Shown in pieces: positions 37,710-49,077 of a stretch of DNA of 64,000 nt. The position numbers and the translations under genes were made by a program. The stretch covers positions 3,226,161 to 3,290,160 of the forward strand of contig NW_004454166.1 of assembly GCF_000283155.1 (NCBI RefSeq), given 5' to 3'. Numbering within the stretch: the stretch's first letter is position 1; each line of letters starts with the position of its first letter. This stretch comes from Ceratotherium simum simum. Lineage: Eukaryota; Chordata; Mammalia; Perissodactyla; Rhinocerotidae. Below the pieces are notes generated by a model, which saw nothing but the letters and a program-made list of their open reading frames with translations, was not told the DNA's origin and ran no database searches.

Positions 37710-38236
37710 AAGTGTAGCTGGGTCCCATAGGAGGCCTAATCTGCATATTGGGCCCAGGGACGCAGCCACCAGGTGTCTGATTTGTTGAAAGGCTCTGGGC
37801 ATCCTGGGAGGGATGGGAGAGATGGGCACTGATGGGCAGGGAGGGGACAGAGAAGCAGGCTGCCCCATCACCTGGAAGGGAGGGCCAGGACTGATGGGGG
37901 ACTGAGGAAGGCCATGAGCAGCACCTCAGTGCTGCTAGAAGGGGGATCAGGACAGGTTGGGTCCTTGAAGGCCAGGGCCTTGGGGTCAGCTCACAGGGCT
38001 GCGACCACCTAAGGGAACTCTCCTGGTTTCCAGAGCAGTGAATCTGGGCCCTGGCCATCGGAACAAATCTGCAAGGAGCTGAAGTCACTTGGCACCACAG
38101 AGAAGAACAGGTCGGTGTGAGCCCCAGGAATAAATAATCTGGGACAGGCTTGGAGGCAATAGCTATTAATTTTTTTCCCCCAAGAACTGGCATGGACTGT
38201 GGATACAAAGTCGTAGCTGGAAGTGTGTCCCTAAAG

Positions 38237-38420
38237 CAGTGGTTCTCAAGGTGGGTCCCTGGACCAGTAACACCAGCATCACCTGGGAACTTGTTAAAAA
38301 TGCACATTCTTGGGCCCCACCCCAGACCTACTGGATCAGACACTTTGGGGTGGGGCCCAGTGGTCTGTGTTAATCAGCCCTCCAGGGATTCTCATGCATG
38401 CTCAAGTTCGAGAACCACTG
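38237..38420 (+). mobile_element. MER5A hAT element, full length
   Basis: 'cagtggttctcaaggtgggt' and 'ttcgagaaccactg' are terminal inverted repeats, with the body 'cttgttaaaaatgcacattc' and 'cagacctactggatcagaca'. The 8-bp flanks CCCTAAAG and TTCTAAAG keep six matches of an hAT target duplication. It is 184 bp. Confidence 0.9.
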
Positions 38421-40671
38421 TTCTAAAGGAGACAGGATAAGTTTTAAGCAAACCACTGATAATGATGTGAAAAAATGCTTTTAATGGCTTAGATATTTTC
38501 GCCTTGATTAGGAGGTCAGAATGTGTTAATTGAGTAAGGCAACTGCCAAAAGGTTACATAGGACTGGGAACCACACTTAAAAAGGTGTCACACCTAGAAT
38601 AAAGGAGGGGACAGTCACCTTCTGGTCTGCCCATCTCAGACCACACCTGGAGTGCTGGGCTCAGTTCTGGTTCCGTTTATCAGGGATAGTGACAAAGTCG
38701 CTCAGGCTCAGAGGAGAGAGGTGTGCCTAGGACAGCGATCAAGGATGCTTTAGGGAGGCCATGGACACAGGGGTTGGGGAGTGTAAAGGTCACAAGGGGT
38801 GACACCAACGACCCCTCAGGGCTCCCGTTCAGCCTTGGAAATCAAAGATCCAAATCCAAGAATTTTAACATTTGAACTCAGACTTCAAGCTCTAAGGAAG
38901 TCCAACATCTTGAAAGAAGTCAAGAGCCAGGCAGAATCAGTGGCTTTGGGGGAAAGCCCGGAGCGGTGGGGACAGTCCTGCCCAGGCTGAGCAGGGAGGA
39001 AACGCCGTCAGGTCAGACCAGCTGTCTGCCCAGCGGGCCCAGTGGGTCTGCACACAACCTCCCTCCCAGCTGGTTCATGGGGCCGTGGGGGAAGTGGTGA
39101 CAGGGACTTGTCACTCCAATGAAGCCATCACATTGGCCCCGCTCCTCCAACTGACTGAGCGACAGCTCCCATCCACACACCAGGCATCGGGGACACATGG
39201 CCCGTCTTTGTCCATCCTGTGAGATGTAGGGGGAGAGGCAGACAGGTTGGAGGAGGAAAAGGTGGGAAGCAAATGCAATCGGAAAAGGATTGCAGGTGAA
39301 CAGACTATGTGGGAGAATTTTCTGGCTTAGCATACCGGAGTCTATGTGGCCCATTTTAAGCATAACGTGTGTTCACGCTGTTCCATAGGGAACCCCTGAC
39401 CAGGTCACAGTGCCCCTCCACCTGCAAGACCCCTCCCTGCTCTGAAGCCTGCCCCTCTCCACTAAACACACAGCAGCTGCCCAGATGATGCTGGGCGCCA
39501 CCCTCTCTGGAAATCTCCCAGTCCTGGCTTCATGCAACAACTGCCTTATTCGCCTCCACCTTGAGTAACTGCTATGTGGGTCAGTCTGTTCTCTCCACTC
39601 ACGCTGTCCCTGCTTCACGGTCCCAGGACCATCTCTGCAAGGCCTGCCAGGCTCCTGGCCCCCTGCAACATTCTGCTGCCCACATGTAGGGTCAATGAAC
39701 TCCTAGCCCCTAGAGATCCCCCACTTCAGCCCTGGACACCCCCCATCCTCCAGCAAAGCAGTGTAAGGAGGCTGAGGTCAGGAGCCCAGAGGGGTCAGCC
39801 CCCTGTAGGCCTGGCGAGGGTCCTTCTTAGACCTCAGGCCCTCAGTCTGGGCTCCTACTTCATTCCTGGGGCTGGAATTCCAGCTCAGCCCAGTCACTGC
39901 CTGGCCTCCAGGCTTGCGTCCCCTCCTGGACAGCTACCTAGTGCCCTGCTTATTCCAAACTGGGGCCGTTTGTTCTTGCTGGTCTCTCTCGTTCCTTCTC
40001 TCATTCCTTCATTCATTCATGATATTGATATCTCTCCTATTCCAGGCACCACGTGACGTAGAACTAGGGCTCTGACGGCGAGCGAAACCATTCACTGTCC
40101 TGGATCTCTATCTGGGGTGGGGGTTGAGAAACATTAATCAGATGACCACCCTGGCACCTACCAAGACAAAGGCGCTCAAGTTCAGGGGCATGCGTCTGGG
40201 AGAGGCTATCCCAGAGAAGTCAGACCCAGGCCAGGAGGTAGGGCAGGAGAGGAACTCCAGGCTGAGGAGCAGCGCGTGCTCAAGTCCTATGGTGGGAGGC
40301 AGCTAGTGGGGAAACTAGCAGAAGAGCCGGCTGGGCTACAGCAGAGCGTGGGACGGGGCAGCGGGAAGGTTGTTGGAATGAAATGAGAAAGAAGAGATGG
40401 GCAGGGGCAGACCGGGAGAGCCTCATAATTCATGTGAAAGATTCTGGTCTTGAGCCGAAGAACAGTGGGAAACAATTACAAGGTTTCTGGGTGGGTGGTG
40501 GCATGACTAGAACTGTGGGACCAATGGGGGCAGGGGCATGAGGGGGTCAGAAAGGCCAGTGAGGCAGCTACAGACTCATCTAGGGGGCAGATTCCAAAAG
40601 CTGGACAGGGAGATGGTGGTGGACATGGCAGGAAGTGACACACTTGGGGATACATTTGGGGCAACTAATAA

Positions 40672-40850
40672 TCTGTATTAATCATCTATTGCTGTGTAAC
40701 AAATTATCCCAAAACCTAGTCGCTTAAAACAAGGGACATTTATTATCTCACAGTTTCCACAGGTCAGGAGCGTGGGAGCGACTTAGCCGGGTGGTTCTGG
40801 CCTGGGGTCTTTCACGAAGTCGTAGCCAAGATGCCCGCTGGGGCTGCAGC
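40672..40850 (+). repeat. Old interspersed repeat, family not named
   Basis: 'tctattgctgtgtaacaaat', 'cttaaaacaagggacattta' and 'ttctggcctggggtctttca' match a very common mammalian interspersed sequence that I recognise but cannot assign to a family. Confidence 0.55.
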
Positions 40851-40857
40851 CACCTGA

Positions 40858-41005
40858 AGCCATCTGGGCTGCATATTAGAATCACCTGGGGAGTTAAAAA
40901 AACACTGATGCCCCAGCTGCATCCTAAACCAACTGGAATCTCTGGGAGGGGACCCAGACATCAGCATTCTTAGAGCTCCCCAGGTGATTGTGACGTGCAG
41001 CTACA
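40858..41005. repeat. MER5-like fragment
   Basis: 'gcatattagaatcacctggg' and 'agctccccaggtgattgtga' face each other across a 'ccaactggaatctctgggag' centre, a MER5-like layout. The terminal inverted repeats are worn. Confidence 0.55.
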
Positions 41006-41559
41006 GGCGGGAACTACAAATTTTAGGGGTTACAGGAACAGAGCTGTCAGGCTCACAGCTGGGTTGCCAGCCTGCCTGAAAGCTTCCCAAATCACTGATC
41101 TCTACTTTCTCCAGGTCCAGGGCACCGGCCTCCCTCACAGCTGGGACTCCTCCCCTGCCCTCTCCTGCTCCATCCAATAGTCGTGTCTCATCTTTAATCC
41201 CCAGATCCTTCTACTCCTTGGCCCCAGCACCACGAGCCGATCCTCACCATGTCAGAGGGAGAATGGAGACAAGGAAAGGAGGGAGAGGGCATGAGATACA
41301 GACAGGAGGACAGGAGAAGAGAGAAGCAGAGCGTTATTACAGCGACACATTATCATGTTCCGACCACACGTCCCAGGCAGGGAAGGCTCTGACAGAGCAG
41401 GGGAAACACACAGCGGAGGCCGTGGGGAGTATCAGAGCCCCCCGGGCACTTGGCTCCTGTGGCCAGTACTTCCCCGACGCCTTGCCTAACGAGACCACTG
41501 CACCAGCTGAGGAATCATCCAGAAAGGCAGAGATCCAGGTAAAGATGGGGAGAACCAGG

Positions 41560-41995
41560 TCTGCCACACATGCATTTTACAACTCTTTGAAAATTCTAAT
41601 TAGGTTACGAAATGAACCTGAGAGCAAAGCGAATTCCCAGCTCTCCTATGGAAGCGAGGTAACCTACTTTGTCATTCAAATGCACTCGCTATATATAGCC
41701 CCGCTTCTGCTGAAATGTCACTCTCTCACCTGACTAAGCGTATAATTATAGATTTACTTCTTTTCATTCATGAAATGTGTCTTCACTTGATTAAACAGTT
41801 CATTCAAGTAAAACCCATTAAAATACGGAGCATGTTAAAATGTGGCTCATTAGAGGCAGAGGGTACCGCTGAAGTGAAGATGCTAATTAGGATAAACAGG
41901 CATTTGAAACACTCAAATTTTGAATAATTCCGGTCACTTTTACTGGGGCCGGGAGCTCCCCAGGAACCACCATTAATTTAAGCTAATTAAAAAAT
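41560..41995. promoter_or_regulatory. Candidate intronic enhancer: homeodomain/MEF2 cluster
   Basis: Repeat-free AT-rich sequence with two perfect palindromes CTAATTAG (41596-41603 and 41883-41890), CTAATTAA (41983-41990) and ATTAAT (41972-41977). It also has an exact MEF2-type CTATATATAG (41689-41698). Such clusters are typical of conserved neural enhancers, which fits a gene expressed in neurons. Conservation and activity are not shown here. Confidence 0.35.
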
Positions 41996-42519
41996 TAGCC
42001 TGGAGAAGAGGAGATCAAGGCAGGAAGTGCTGGCCGACTTGAAACACAGAAGGGCTGTCATGTGGAAGAGAGGGTGCCTGGTTCTGGGCACCCCTGTGGT
42101 GGAGAGGGGACAAACAGGTAAACGGTTCAGGAAAGCAGATTTTGGTCCAAAGCAAAAAAGAACTTTCTCATGATGAAGAAGGCTGCTTTGGTAGGTAGTG
42201 AGCTTCCTGTCATCAGAGGTATGCAAGTAGAACCTGGTCAGGATGCCAGGGAGGGAATTCTTCTTTCGCCACCAATGCTTGTGGTTCTAGGAGAACAAGT
42301 GTTTCAAAACTCCACCTGCCCCTACTCTTTGCAGTTTTGAAATTTATACTTGCTGAAGTGGCCCTCTGCAGCTCTGAAGTTTTTCAAAGATTTGGGGCAA
42401 GTACTTCAATTCCCGTAGAAACGTATCCAGGTGATTGTGTTTCCACCTTTCCAAACCTGATGAGCATTCCTCGAAGAGAGTGTTCCTTTTGAAAAATGGA
42501 GCCACTAGTTTTCAGACGA

Positions 42520-43015
42520 CAGTAGTTTCGGCTTATCCAAGGTTTCCCTTTCCGTGGTTTCAGTTACCCGTGGTCAACTGTGGTCCAAAAATATGAAGTA
42601 GAAAATTCCAGAAATAAACAATTCATAAGTTTTAAATTGCACGCCGTTCCGAGTAGCGTGATGAAATCTTGCGTCGTCCCACTCTGTCCTGCCCGGGACG
42701 TGAATCGTTCCTTTGTCCAGCAAATCCACTTTGTATATGTTACCCACCCGTTAGTCACTTGATAGCCGCCTCAGTTATCAGATCGACTGTCGCGGTATCA
42801 CAGTGCTTGTGTTCAGGTCACCCTTGTTTTACTTGATAACGGCCCCAAAGTGCAAGAGTAGTGATGCTGGCAATTCGGATATGCCAGAGAGAAGCCGTGA
42901 AGTGCTTCCTTTAAGTGAAAAGAACACAGTATATACAGGGCTTGGTACTATCTGAGGTTTCAGGCATCCACTGGCGGTCTTGGAACGTGTCCCCTCGGAT
43001 AAGGGGGGACTACGG
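42520..43015 (+). mobile_element. Tigger1 deletion derivative (496 bp)
   Basis: Terminal repeats 'cagtagtttcggcttatcc' and 'ggataaggggggactacgg' enclose a Tigger1 5' leader ('gatcgactgtcgcggtatca') and the first ~27 codons of the transposase. The leader-and-start region then joins directly to the 3' end ('ctggcggtcttggaacgtgt'). The expected start codon reads ACG at 42839-42841. TA is kept on the right (43016-43017) but lost on the left. It could only have moved with a helper. Confidence 0.85.
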
Positions 43016-43229
43016 TACTACAAATAAGTTAGCTCTTAATAACCTATAACTGGAGTTGAATATAAGAGAAACATTTTTACAAGAGCAAGTACCTAAGTGA
43101 ACACGCGGGAGATCTAGTGCATGCATGTGATTCTTGCACATGGGCAAAGACCTGTGGGTATACATGCAGCTGTGTCCACGTGAAGACCACACACGTGTGT
43201 GTGACTTGTTCACACTGTAGAGCCAGCGG

Positions 43230-43674
43230 GGGGAGCGGTGACCCCTGAAAAGGTCGAAGTCCTAACCTTCAGAATGTGTGACTGTGCCCTTATTGGAGAA
43301 AAGGTCTTTGCAGATGTAATTAATTTAAGGATCTCAAGATGAGATCATCCTGGATTACCTAGGAGGCTCTAAATCCAATGACAGGAGTCCTTATAAGAGA
43401 AAGGCAGAGGGAGACTGGGGACACAGAGACACGAGGGAGGAGGCCATGTGAAGAGGGAGGGTGATGTGGCTACGAGCCAAGGAGCACCGGGAGCCACCAG
43501 GAGCTGGAAGAGCGAAGGAAGGACTCTCCCCTAGAGCCTCCAGAGGGAGCATGGCTCTGTTGACACCTTGATTTCAGACCTCTGGCCTCCAGAACTGTGA
43601 GAGAGTGAATTCCTGTTGCTATAAGCCACCTAGTTTGTGGCGATTTTTTACGGCGGCCCCAGGAAACTAATACA
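43230..43674 (+). mobile_element. MLT1-like MaLR LTR
   Basis: It has 'aaggtctttgcagatgtaat', 'gatgtggctacgagccaagg', 'tgttgacaccttgatttcag', 'ataagccacctagtttgtgg' and end 'ggaaactaatacac'. It appears to be a solo LTR. Confidence 0.8.
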
Positions 43675-43989
43675 CTTGGGGCCTCCCCAGACGGGCTGCT
43701 CGCTGCTCCAAACCGTGATCCCACTGGGAAGCCCGGGCTCCCTGTCCTGGCCACACCCTCACATCACAGGCTAAGGTTTCCTGAAGGGAACCCGGTTTCC
43801 TCTACTCACTTGTCTGTGGTTTTTCTCACTTCCCCAGAGTTACCAAGAGCAGGAAAACAGGTGGGAGACCGTGAGCGGCAGTGTCATGAGAGCTGGGGGG
43901 CCCGGGGCGGGGGGGACTGCCAGCCTCATGGGCCTCAGTGGAGGGCTCAGGAGTCCAGGTTGCTGACTTTGAGCTGACTGGGGTACTGG

Positions 43990-44115
43990 GGCTGTCACAT
44001 CCCCTCCCCAACTAACACGGCAGCCCCTCAAGGGAAGGGCTTTGTTTTATTGCCAGGATCAGGCATCATGCCTGGCATACAGTAGGTGCTCAAAACGATG
44101 GGATGAGTGAGAGAA
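43990..44115 (+). repeat. L2 LINE 3' terminus
   Basis: Classic L2 end: 'cagcccctcaagggaagggc', 'gcatcatgcctggcatacag' and 'taggtgctcaaaacgatggg'. Confidence 0.75.
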
Positions 44116-44847
44116 GGAACGAATGCACACTGAGGATGCACCCCATCCGTCCCAGCTTAGATGTAGAGGGGAATATTCTGAGCCTGGGAAAGTTCATTCT
44201 GAGTCTCAAGACAGTGTTGCAGGGATGAGGCAAACGCCCAGGGGCTGACTTGCATACTGTGGGCTGAAGACAGCTCACTGGCACAGGGACTGGCCCTGGG
44301 GACAGCGCTCTGGTACTCTGTAGGCACCCCTGGGGGACCCACAAGGCCTGAGGGCAGGTGGAGTTCCAGGGGACAGCTCCCTGCCCCCTCCCTGTGGCAC
44401 ACGGTTGTGGGGACCTGTGACCTGAATCCTGCCCAGCGCTCACATGGAGCCCTTATGACAGCTCCCACCTGCTGGTGGACGTCTGGCCAGCCCACACGGC
44501 AGCTGGAAACAGAGACCCCAACTGGCAGAGCTGGCCTGAGCGACAGCACGTACGCCCAGGACCCAGGCAAGACATCTCCCTCCTCCCTTGCAGCCCACAC
44601 CGCCATCACCCCATGACAGTCCTTCAAAGGGAGAGCGGGAGCCTGCAGGCCACAGTCTCCTCCCCACACCCACCACCTGCTCCTCAGAGGTCCATCTCCC
44701 AGAACCACAGTGTAGGGCAGGAACACGCCCTGGATCCACAGCATGGGGGTGGGGCAGGTGGCTCAAGAGGACTAGGGCTCGCTGGCTCTCATATCCCTCT
44801 TCCCATCAGCCAGCCTTTCCCAGTTTTAGAAATTCCAAAGAATCTTA

Positions 44848-45360
44848 AGTGTAATAGACAGAATACTATCCCCCTCCCCCGACCAAAGATTTCCACATCC
44901 TCATCCCGGGACAAAGGGGACTTTGCAGGTGGGATTAAGTGAAAGATCCTGAGATGGGGAGACCATCCTGGATTATCTAGGAGGGCCCAATGTAACCACT
45001 GGGGTCTTGACAGGGAAGAGAGGCAGGAGAGTCAGAGTCTGAGAAGGAGATGTGACAAAAGGAGCAGGGATCCGAGGGATGTTTTTTGATTTGCTTGAAG
45101 GTGCTATACTGCTGGCTTTGAAGATGGAGGGTGGGCCACAGGCGAAGGGATGCAGGTGGTCTCTAGAAGCTGGGGAAGGCCAGGGGACAGATTCCCCCGC
45201 AGAGACTCCAGGAGGAGCCGGTCCTGCCAACACCTTGATTTTGGTCCAGTGAGACTAATTTTAAACTTCTGAGCTCTAGTACCATAAGATAATAAATCTG
45301 CGCTATTTTAAGCCACTAAGTTTGTGATAATTTGTTACAGCAGAGTAGGAACTCATACAA
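44848..45360 (+). mobile_element. MLT1-like MaLR LTR
   Basis: It shows 'gacagaatactatccccctc', 'tggattatctaggagggccc', 'ctgccaacaccttgattttg' and 'ttaagccactaagtttgtga'. It is more diverged than the copies at 31.8 and 43.2 kb. Confidence 0.7.
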
Positions 45361-45742
45361 TCAGCTTTGACCTTAAGATCCCATACATTCTCAAACATCC
45401 CCTCCTACAGGAAGGCTTCCCTCCTTCCCAAGCTAGCGGCGACGCCTCCTCTAAACTCCACAGTCCTCTGCTCAAGGCCACTCTCTCTGGCTAACCAGAG
45501 ACTGTCCTGAGGGGCCACACACCCTCCCTCTGGGACCCCCGGGGCCCAGGACGGGGCTGCCTGAGGAAGTGAGACCAGACCCAAGTCCCCTTCCTGGATG
45601 ATGCACAAAACCCCCCTTTGTGCCCCACAGCCAGCAGTCTTCCCTTTGCCTCCCATTTCCCAAGGAGCCGCCGCTCTGCTGGCGGTCACTGAAGCCAGGC
45701 TGCACCGAGCTGTGGGGGAATGAAATGAGCCATCAGAACCTC

Positions 45743-45766
45743 CTTTGTCACCTTCCTGTGACAAAG
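45743..45766. promoter_or_regulatory. Inverted pair of SOX-type sites
   Basis: CTTTGTCAC (45743-45751) and GTGACAAAG (45758-45766) are perfect inverted 9-mers six bases apart. CAATTG and TTTAATTGC follow in non-repetitive AT-rich sequence. The motifs are seen; any use as a SOX dimer site is inferred. Confidence 0.3.
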
Positions 45767-46904
45767 TGCCAATTGCTTTAATTGCAGCAGACTCGTGGGA
45801 CCAAACCAATATTTACAGAAATATTTGGATATTAATAAAACATAGATATTATGCAGTTAAGATGATGAATACAAACCTCTATAGGAAATCAATGAGATGC
45901 AAAGTGCACCTCTGACACTAAAATGGAGGAGGGATATTAGAGGAATCACACCTGAGAGCACCAAGGAAGGCAGAATGCAAATCTTCCTCCAGTTTTCTGA
46001 GCCCCTCCCTGCTCCTTGTCAGCCCAGGAACGGCTGCGGGGACAGGGGGCAACCACATGGACAGGAAGTCAGGCCTGTGAGACGCCCTGCCTGCACACCC
46101 TGAGGAGCTGTCACTGAGACTCAGGGCTCAACGTGGCACCTGGGCATCCGGGGAAGGGCCAGGACCGGAGAGGGAAGCCACCAGGAAGTAGATTCGGCTT
46201 CCCCAGAGGCAGAACTTTCCAACAAAAGAGCAACCCAAGGACCCATGTGCCTTTCCCAGGTGGGAGTGAGTTCCCCGCCTCTGCAGGTGTGCAAGCACGG
46301 GGCGGGGGGCTGCTATAGAAGGGGTTCAGGCAACAGATGGAGGGGCAGCAGAGACTGCTGGAACCTGAGGGAGGCCTCGGATTCTCGAGCCTGCACCCCA
46401 GGTAGGAGGGCACAGATGTTGAGGGCAGCCCGGGGGCTACATTTCTCACCCCTGCAGAAACAGGGCAGCTTCAGGCAGCTCCCCACGCTGGATAAGCAGT
46501 TGGAGCCAAGTGTCCACCCGCTCGCTTCACGGTGGAGCTAGACTCCTCAGAGACCCTGGGCACCACTGCCCTTTCTACACGCAGCTTTCTTCCCAGTTCT
46601 CTATTGCAAGGTGGGTTCTTCATCCTCCACTCTGGTGTTGTGCCTGGATGTCCTAGGGCCCTCGCCTTTGAAGCCCTCCCTTCTTTGCCTACGTGGACTC
46701 CCTTCTTCCCCCAGGACTGCAGATTTGGGGTGTAGGATGGGGGAGGAAGTGAAGGCACAGGTGTGAACTGCTCCCCAGAGCCCGCCTCTCTTCCTTCCCC
46801 TCCCTCCACTCTTCCTGACCCGTCCTCCCGCCCCTCACTCCAAGCCCCCCCGGGAGCAAGCCGGCTGTAGGGGGCAGGTCAGGATCATTCGGGAGTGAAT
46901 TTCA

Positions 46905-47025
46905 TCCTCTCAACCATCTTACGAAGCACACGCCATTACTGTCCCCATTCTCCAGATGAGGGGCATGAAAGGTTAAGTGACTAGCCCAAGGCCTTACAAT
47001 TAGTAAGCCAGAGGACCAAGATGCA
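46905..47025 (-). repeat. MIR fragment
   Basis: It includes 'cattctccagatgaggggca', 'gttaagtgactagcccaagg' and 'ccttacaattagtaagcc'. Confidence 0.65.
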
Positions 47026-47504
47026 AACTCGCGTTTCTCTGTCTCCCGAATCCAGGAAGGGAGGCTGGAGGGAGAAGAGAGGAGGCGGTGGTGGCAGCGC
47101 TGACCCCCCAGGTGGGTTCCCACAGCGACAGGACCCAAGAAGGGCTCATTTACAGAGTGTCCCCCCAAGACCGGGGGGCCTGGAGGGTTGGGACTGTATT
47201 GGGGCCTCTCTGGGTGCCCACACAGAACACAAAGCAAACAGGACATTCAGGAGGGAGAAGAGGGCAGGGCTGGGCATGTCCAGGGGGCAGGGCATCAAGA
47301 TGGGAAGGTGACGACAAAGAGGAGGTAGGCACATGCCTAAGACGCACTTCAGCTCCTGTCCTGGGGTCACTGCAAAGGGAGCCCTCTGTCCAGCGGACAG
47401 AGGGGCGCTGCCACCCCCCACCATGAGGCCCACTCCCCACATGTCTGAGACAGGGGCCGAGCTCAGAACATCAGGCTGGGGCTGCTACACACCAACCCAC
47501 CAGC

Positions 47505-47640
47505 CCTCACTGGACAGCAGGGGAAACAGGTCCTGAGAACAGTCAACACTTGCCCCAAATCACACAGCTGTCTAAGGGCACAGCTGGATCAAACCCAGTT
47601 TCCAGTCTCCCAGACCAATGCTGCCCAACGCCGTGTCTTC
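47505..47640 (-). repeat. MIR fragment
   Basis: It shows 'ttgccccaaatcacacagct' and 'ctggatcaaacccagtttcc'. Confidence 0.55.
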
Positions 47641-47853
47641 AACAGCAGCAACGGAATATAAGCACCCACTGGAGCCCTTCCAGGACCCTTTCCCAAATGC
47701 CCACAAGACGGGAGCTGCTCGAGGGCAGCACCCGGCCCAGCTCCTCGGGGTACCAGCGCCCACACAGGGCCTGCACAGAGCAGCTGCTCAGCAAACACCA
47801 CACAGAACTGAAATCTCCCTGACACCAACCCCCCTTGGGTTCAGAGTTAAGAG

Positions 47854-48034
47854 CAGTGGCTCCCAGGCCTGCTTGTGCGTCACATCTCCCTGGGAGCTCT
47901 GTAGAAATACAGATTCCTGGACCCACCCAAGAGATTCTGACTCTAGCAGGAGAGGAGGGGGAGGGAGGCTGGGAATCTGTGTTTGCATAAAGCACCCAGG
48001 GGTCGGGATTACACAGCCAGATTTGGGGACCACG
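47854..48034. repeat. MER5-type hAT element
   Basis: It begins 'cagtggctcccaggcctgct' and contains 'gtagaaatacagattcctgg' and 'agattctgactctagcagg'. The terminal repeats are eroded ('gggaccacggg' at the right). Confidence 0.65.
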
Positions 48035-48893
48035 GGCTGAGTGATGCCCTTTAAGCTGCCCCTGTCTGACTGGCCCTTCAGCCTAAACTCCTTCATTCCC
48101 GAGGGCCCTGTAACGGATACTACGGTGTGCTGCCGGAAACTTCCATTCTCCAAGCTGCTGGAAGGTTGGCTACTGACAGCTCATAGCTGTGTGTCTTCCT
48201 GGGATTTGCCCTTGACTAAAGGGGGCAGCCTCATCCAAGGTCACACCCCACCCCCCAGGGCAGCCCACACCCAAAGACTGGCCCAGCCTTCTTGCCTCGA
48301 TTTGGGACATCTCTGAAGGGCCACGTCAGCTCCAGAGCTCCCCGTGGGTTCGGCTGAGGCCTCTATCACATCTTCATTTTGTGTCAACTCTTCCCTTCAC
48401 CCCGTTCCCTCCTGTGCACATTCCCTGCAACGAACCTCCTACAAGTCTGGAGTCTCCTTCCTGGGGACCCTGACTTCAGCCAGGCTCACCCACGTGTGCG
48501 CTGGCACAGCCCAAACCAGTGCTCTGCCCCTCAGTCCTTGGATGGCAGCGCCTCCCGTGCTGAGAGCCATGGTCGGCGGGAGAAACACAGCTGCTCGCTT
48601 TGGGTCCTGCTGTGGTAGGTCCCCCACTCGCTCAGACCAGCTACACCCTCTTGACTCAGAGACTTTAAACTTATCAAGGTAATTTCTAAACTTCATTGAA
48701 AGTCTGATAAAAAGAAGAAAGTGATAAAACTACCCATATTCCCAATACACTAACCCAACTAGCATAATTTCTGGTGTTGGATGCCCTCCCCAACATCCTC
48801 TGGCCTGCCCTCCGCTACTCAGTTTCTGGAATTTCACTTTTACAGATGGCATCGTTTGGGCTCCGTTGTCCCCTGACTTCCAGGTAGGCTCAG

Positions 48894-49077
48894 CCAATGG
48901 GAGGCCCCAGCAGGAGACAGAGGGCCGATGGGGGGCCCCAGTAGGAGACAGAGGGCCGATGGGGGACCCCAGCAGGAGTCGGGGGGCCGATGGGGGCCCC
49001 AGCAGGAGACGGAGCGCCGATGGGGGGCCCCAGCAGGAGTCGGGGCCCAATGGGAGGCCGCAGCAGGAGTCGGGGGG
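48894..49077 (+). repeat. Minisatellite, six units of ~31 bp, G-rich
   Basis: Each unit starts CCGATGGGGGG (or CCAATGGGAGG) and continues CCCCAGCAGGAG, ending in alternating ACAGAGGG or TCGGGGGG types. Six units are visible with small changes. The G-runs give quadruplex potential on the plus strand, and the gene-sense strand is C-rich. The period is not a multiple of three, and open frames across it have no other support. Confidence 0.92.

Noticed and set aside
37708..38343. 211-codon minus-strand open frame, the longest in the window
   Set aside because: It runs through the full-length MER5A (38237-38420) and ends in the AC repeat. It has no recognisable domain and no splice context, so it is chance openness in GC-rich DNA.
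42580..42762. Open frame in the 42.5-43.0 kb region as a small gene
   Set aside because: It lies in the 5' untranslated leader of the Tigger1 derivative.
44157..44744. 195-codon minus-strand open frame
   Set aside because: Low-complexity, Gly/Ser/Pro/Val-rich product with no motif. Overlapping frames are open on both strands, as expected from base composition.
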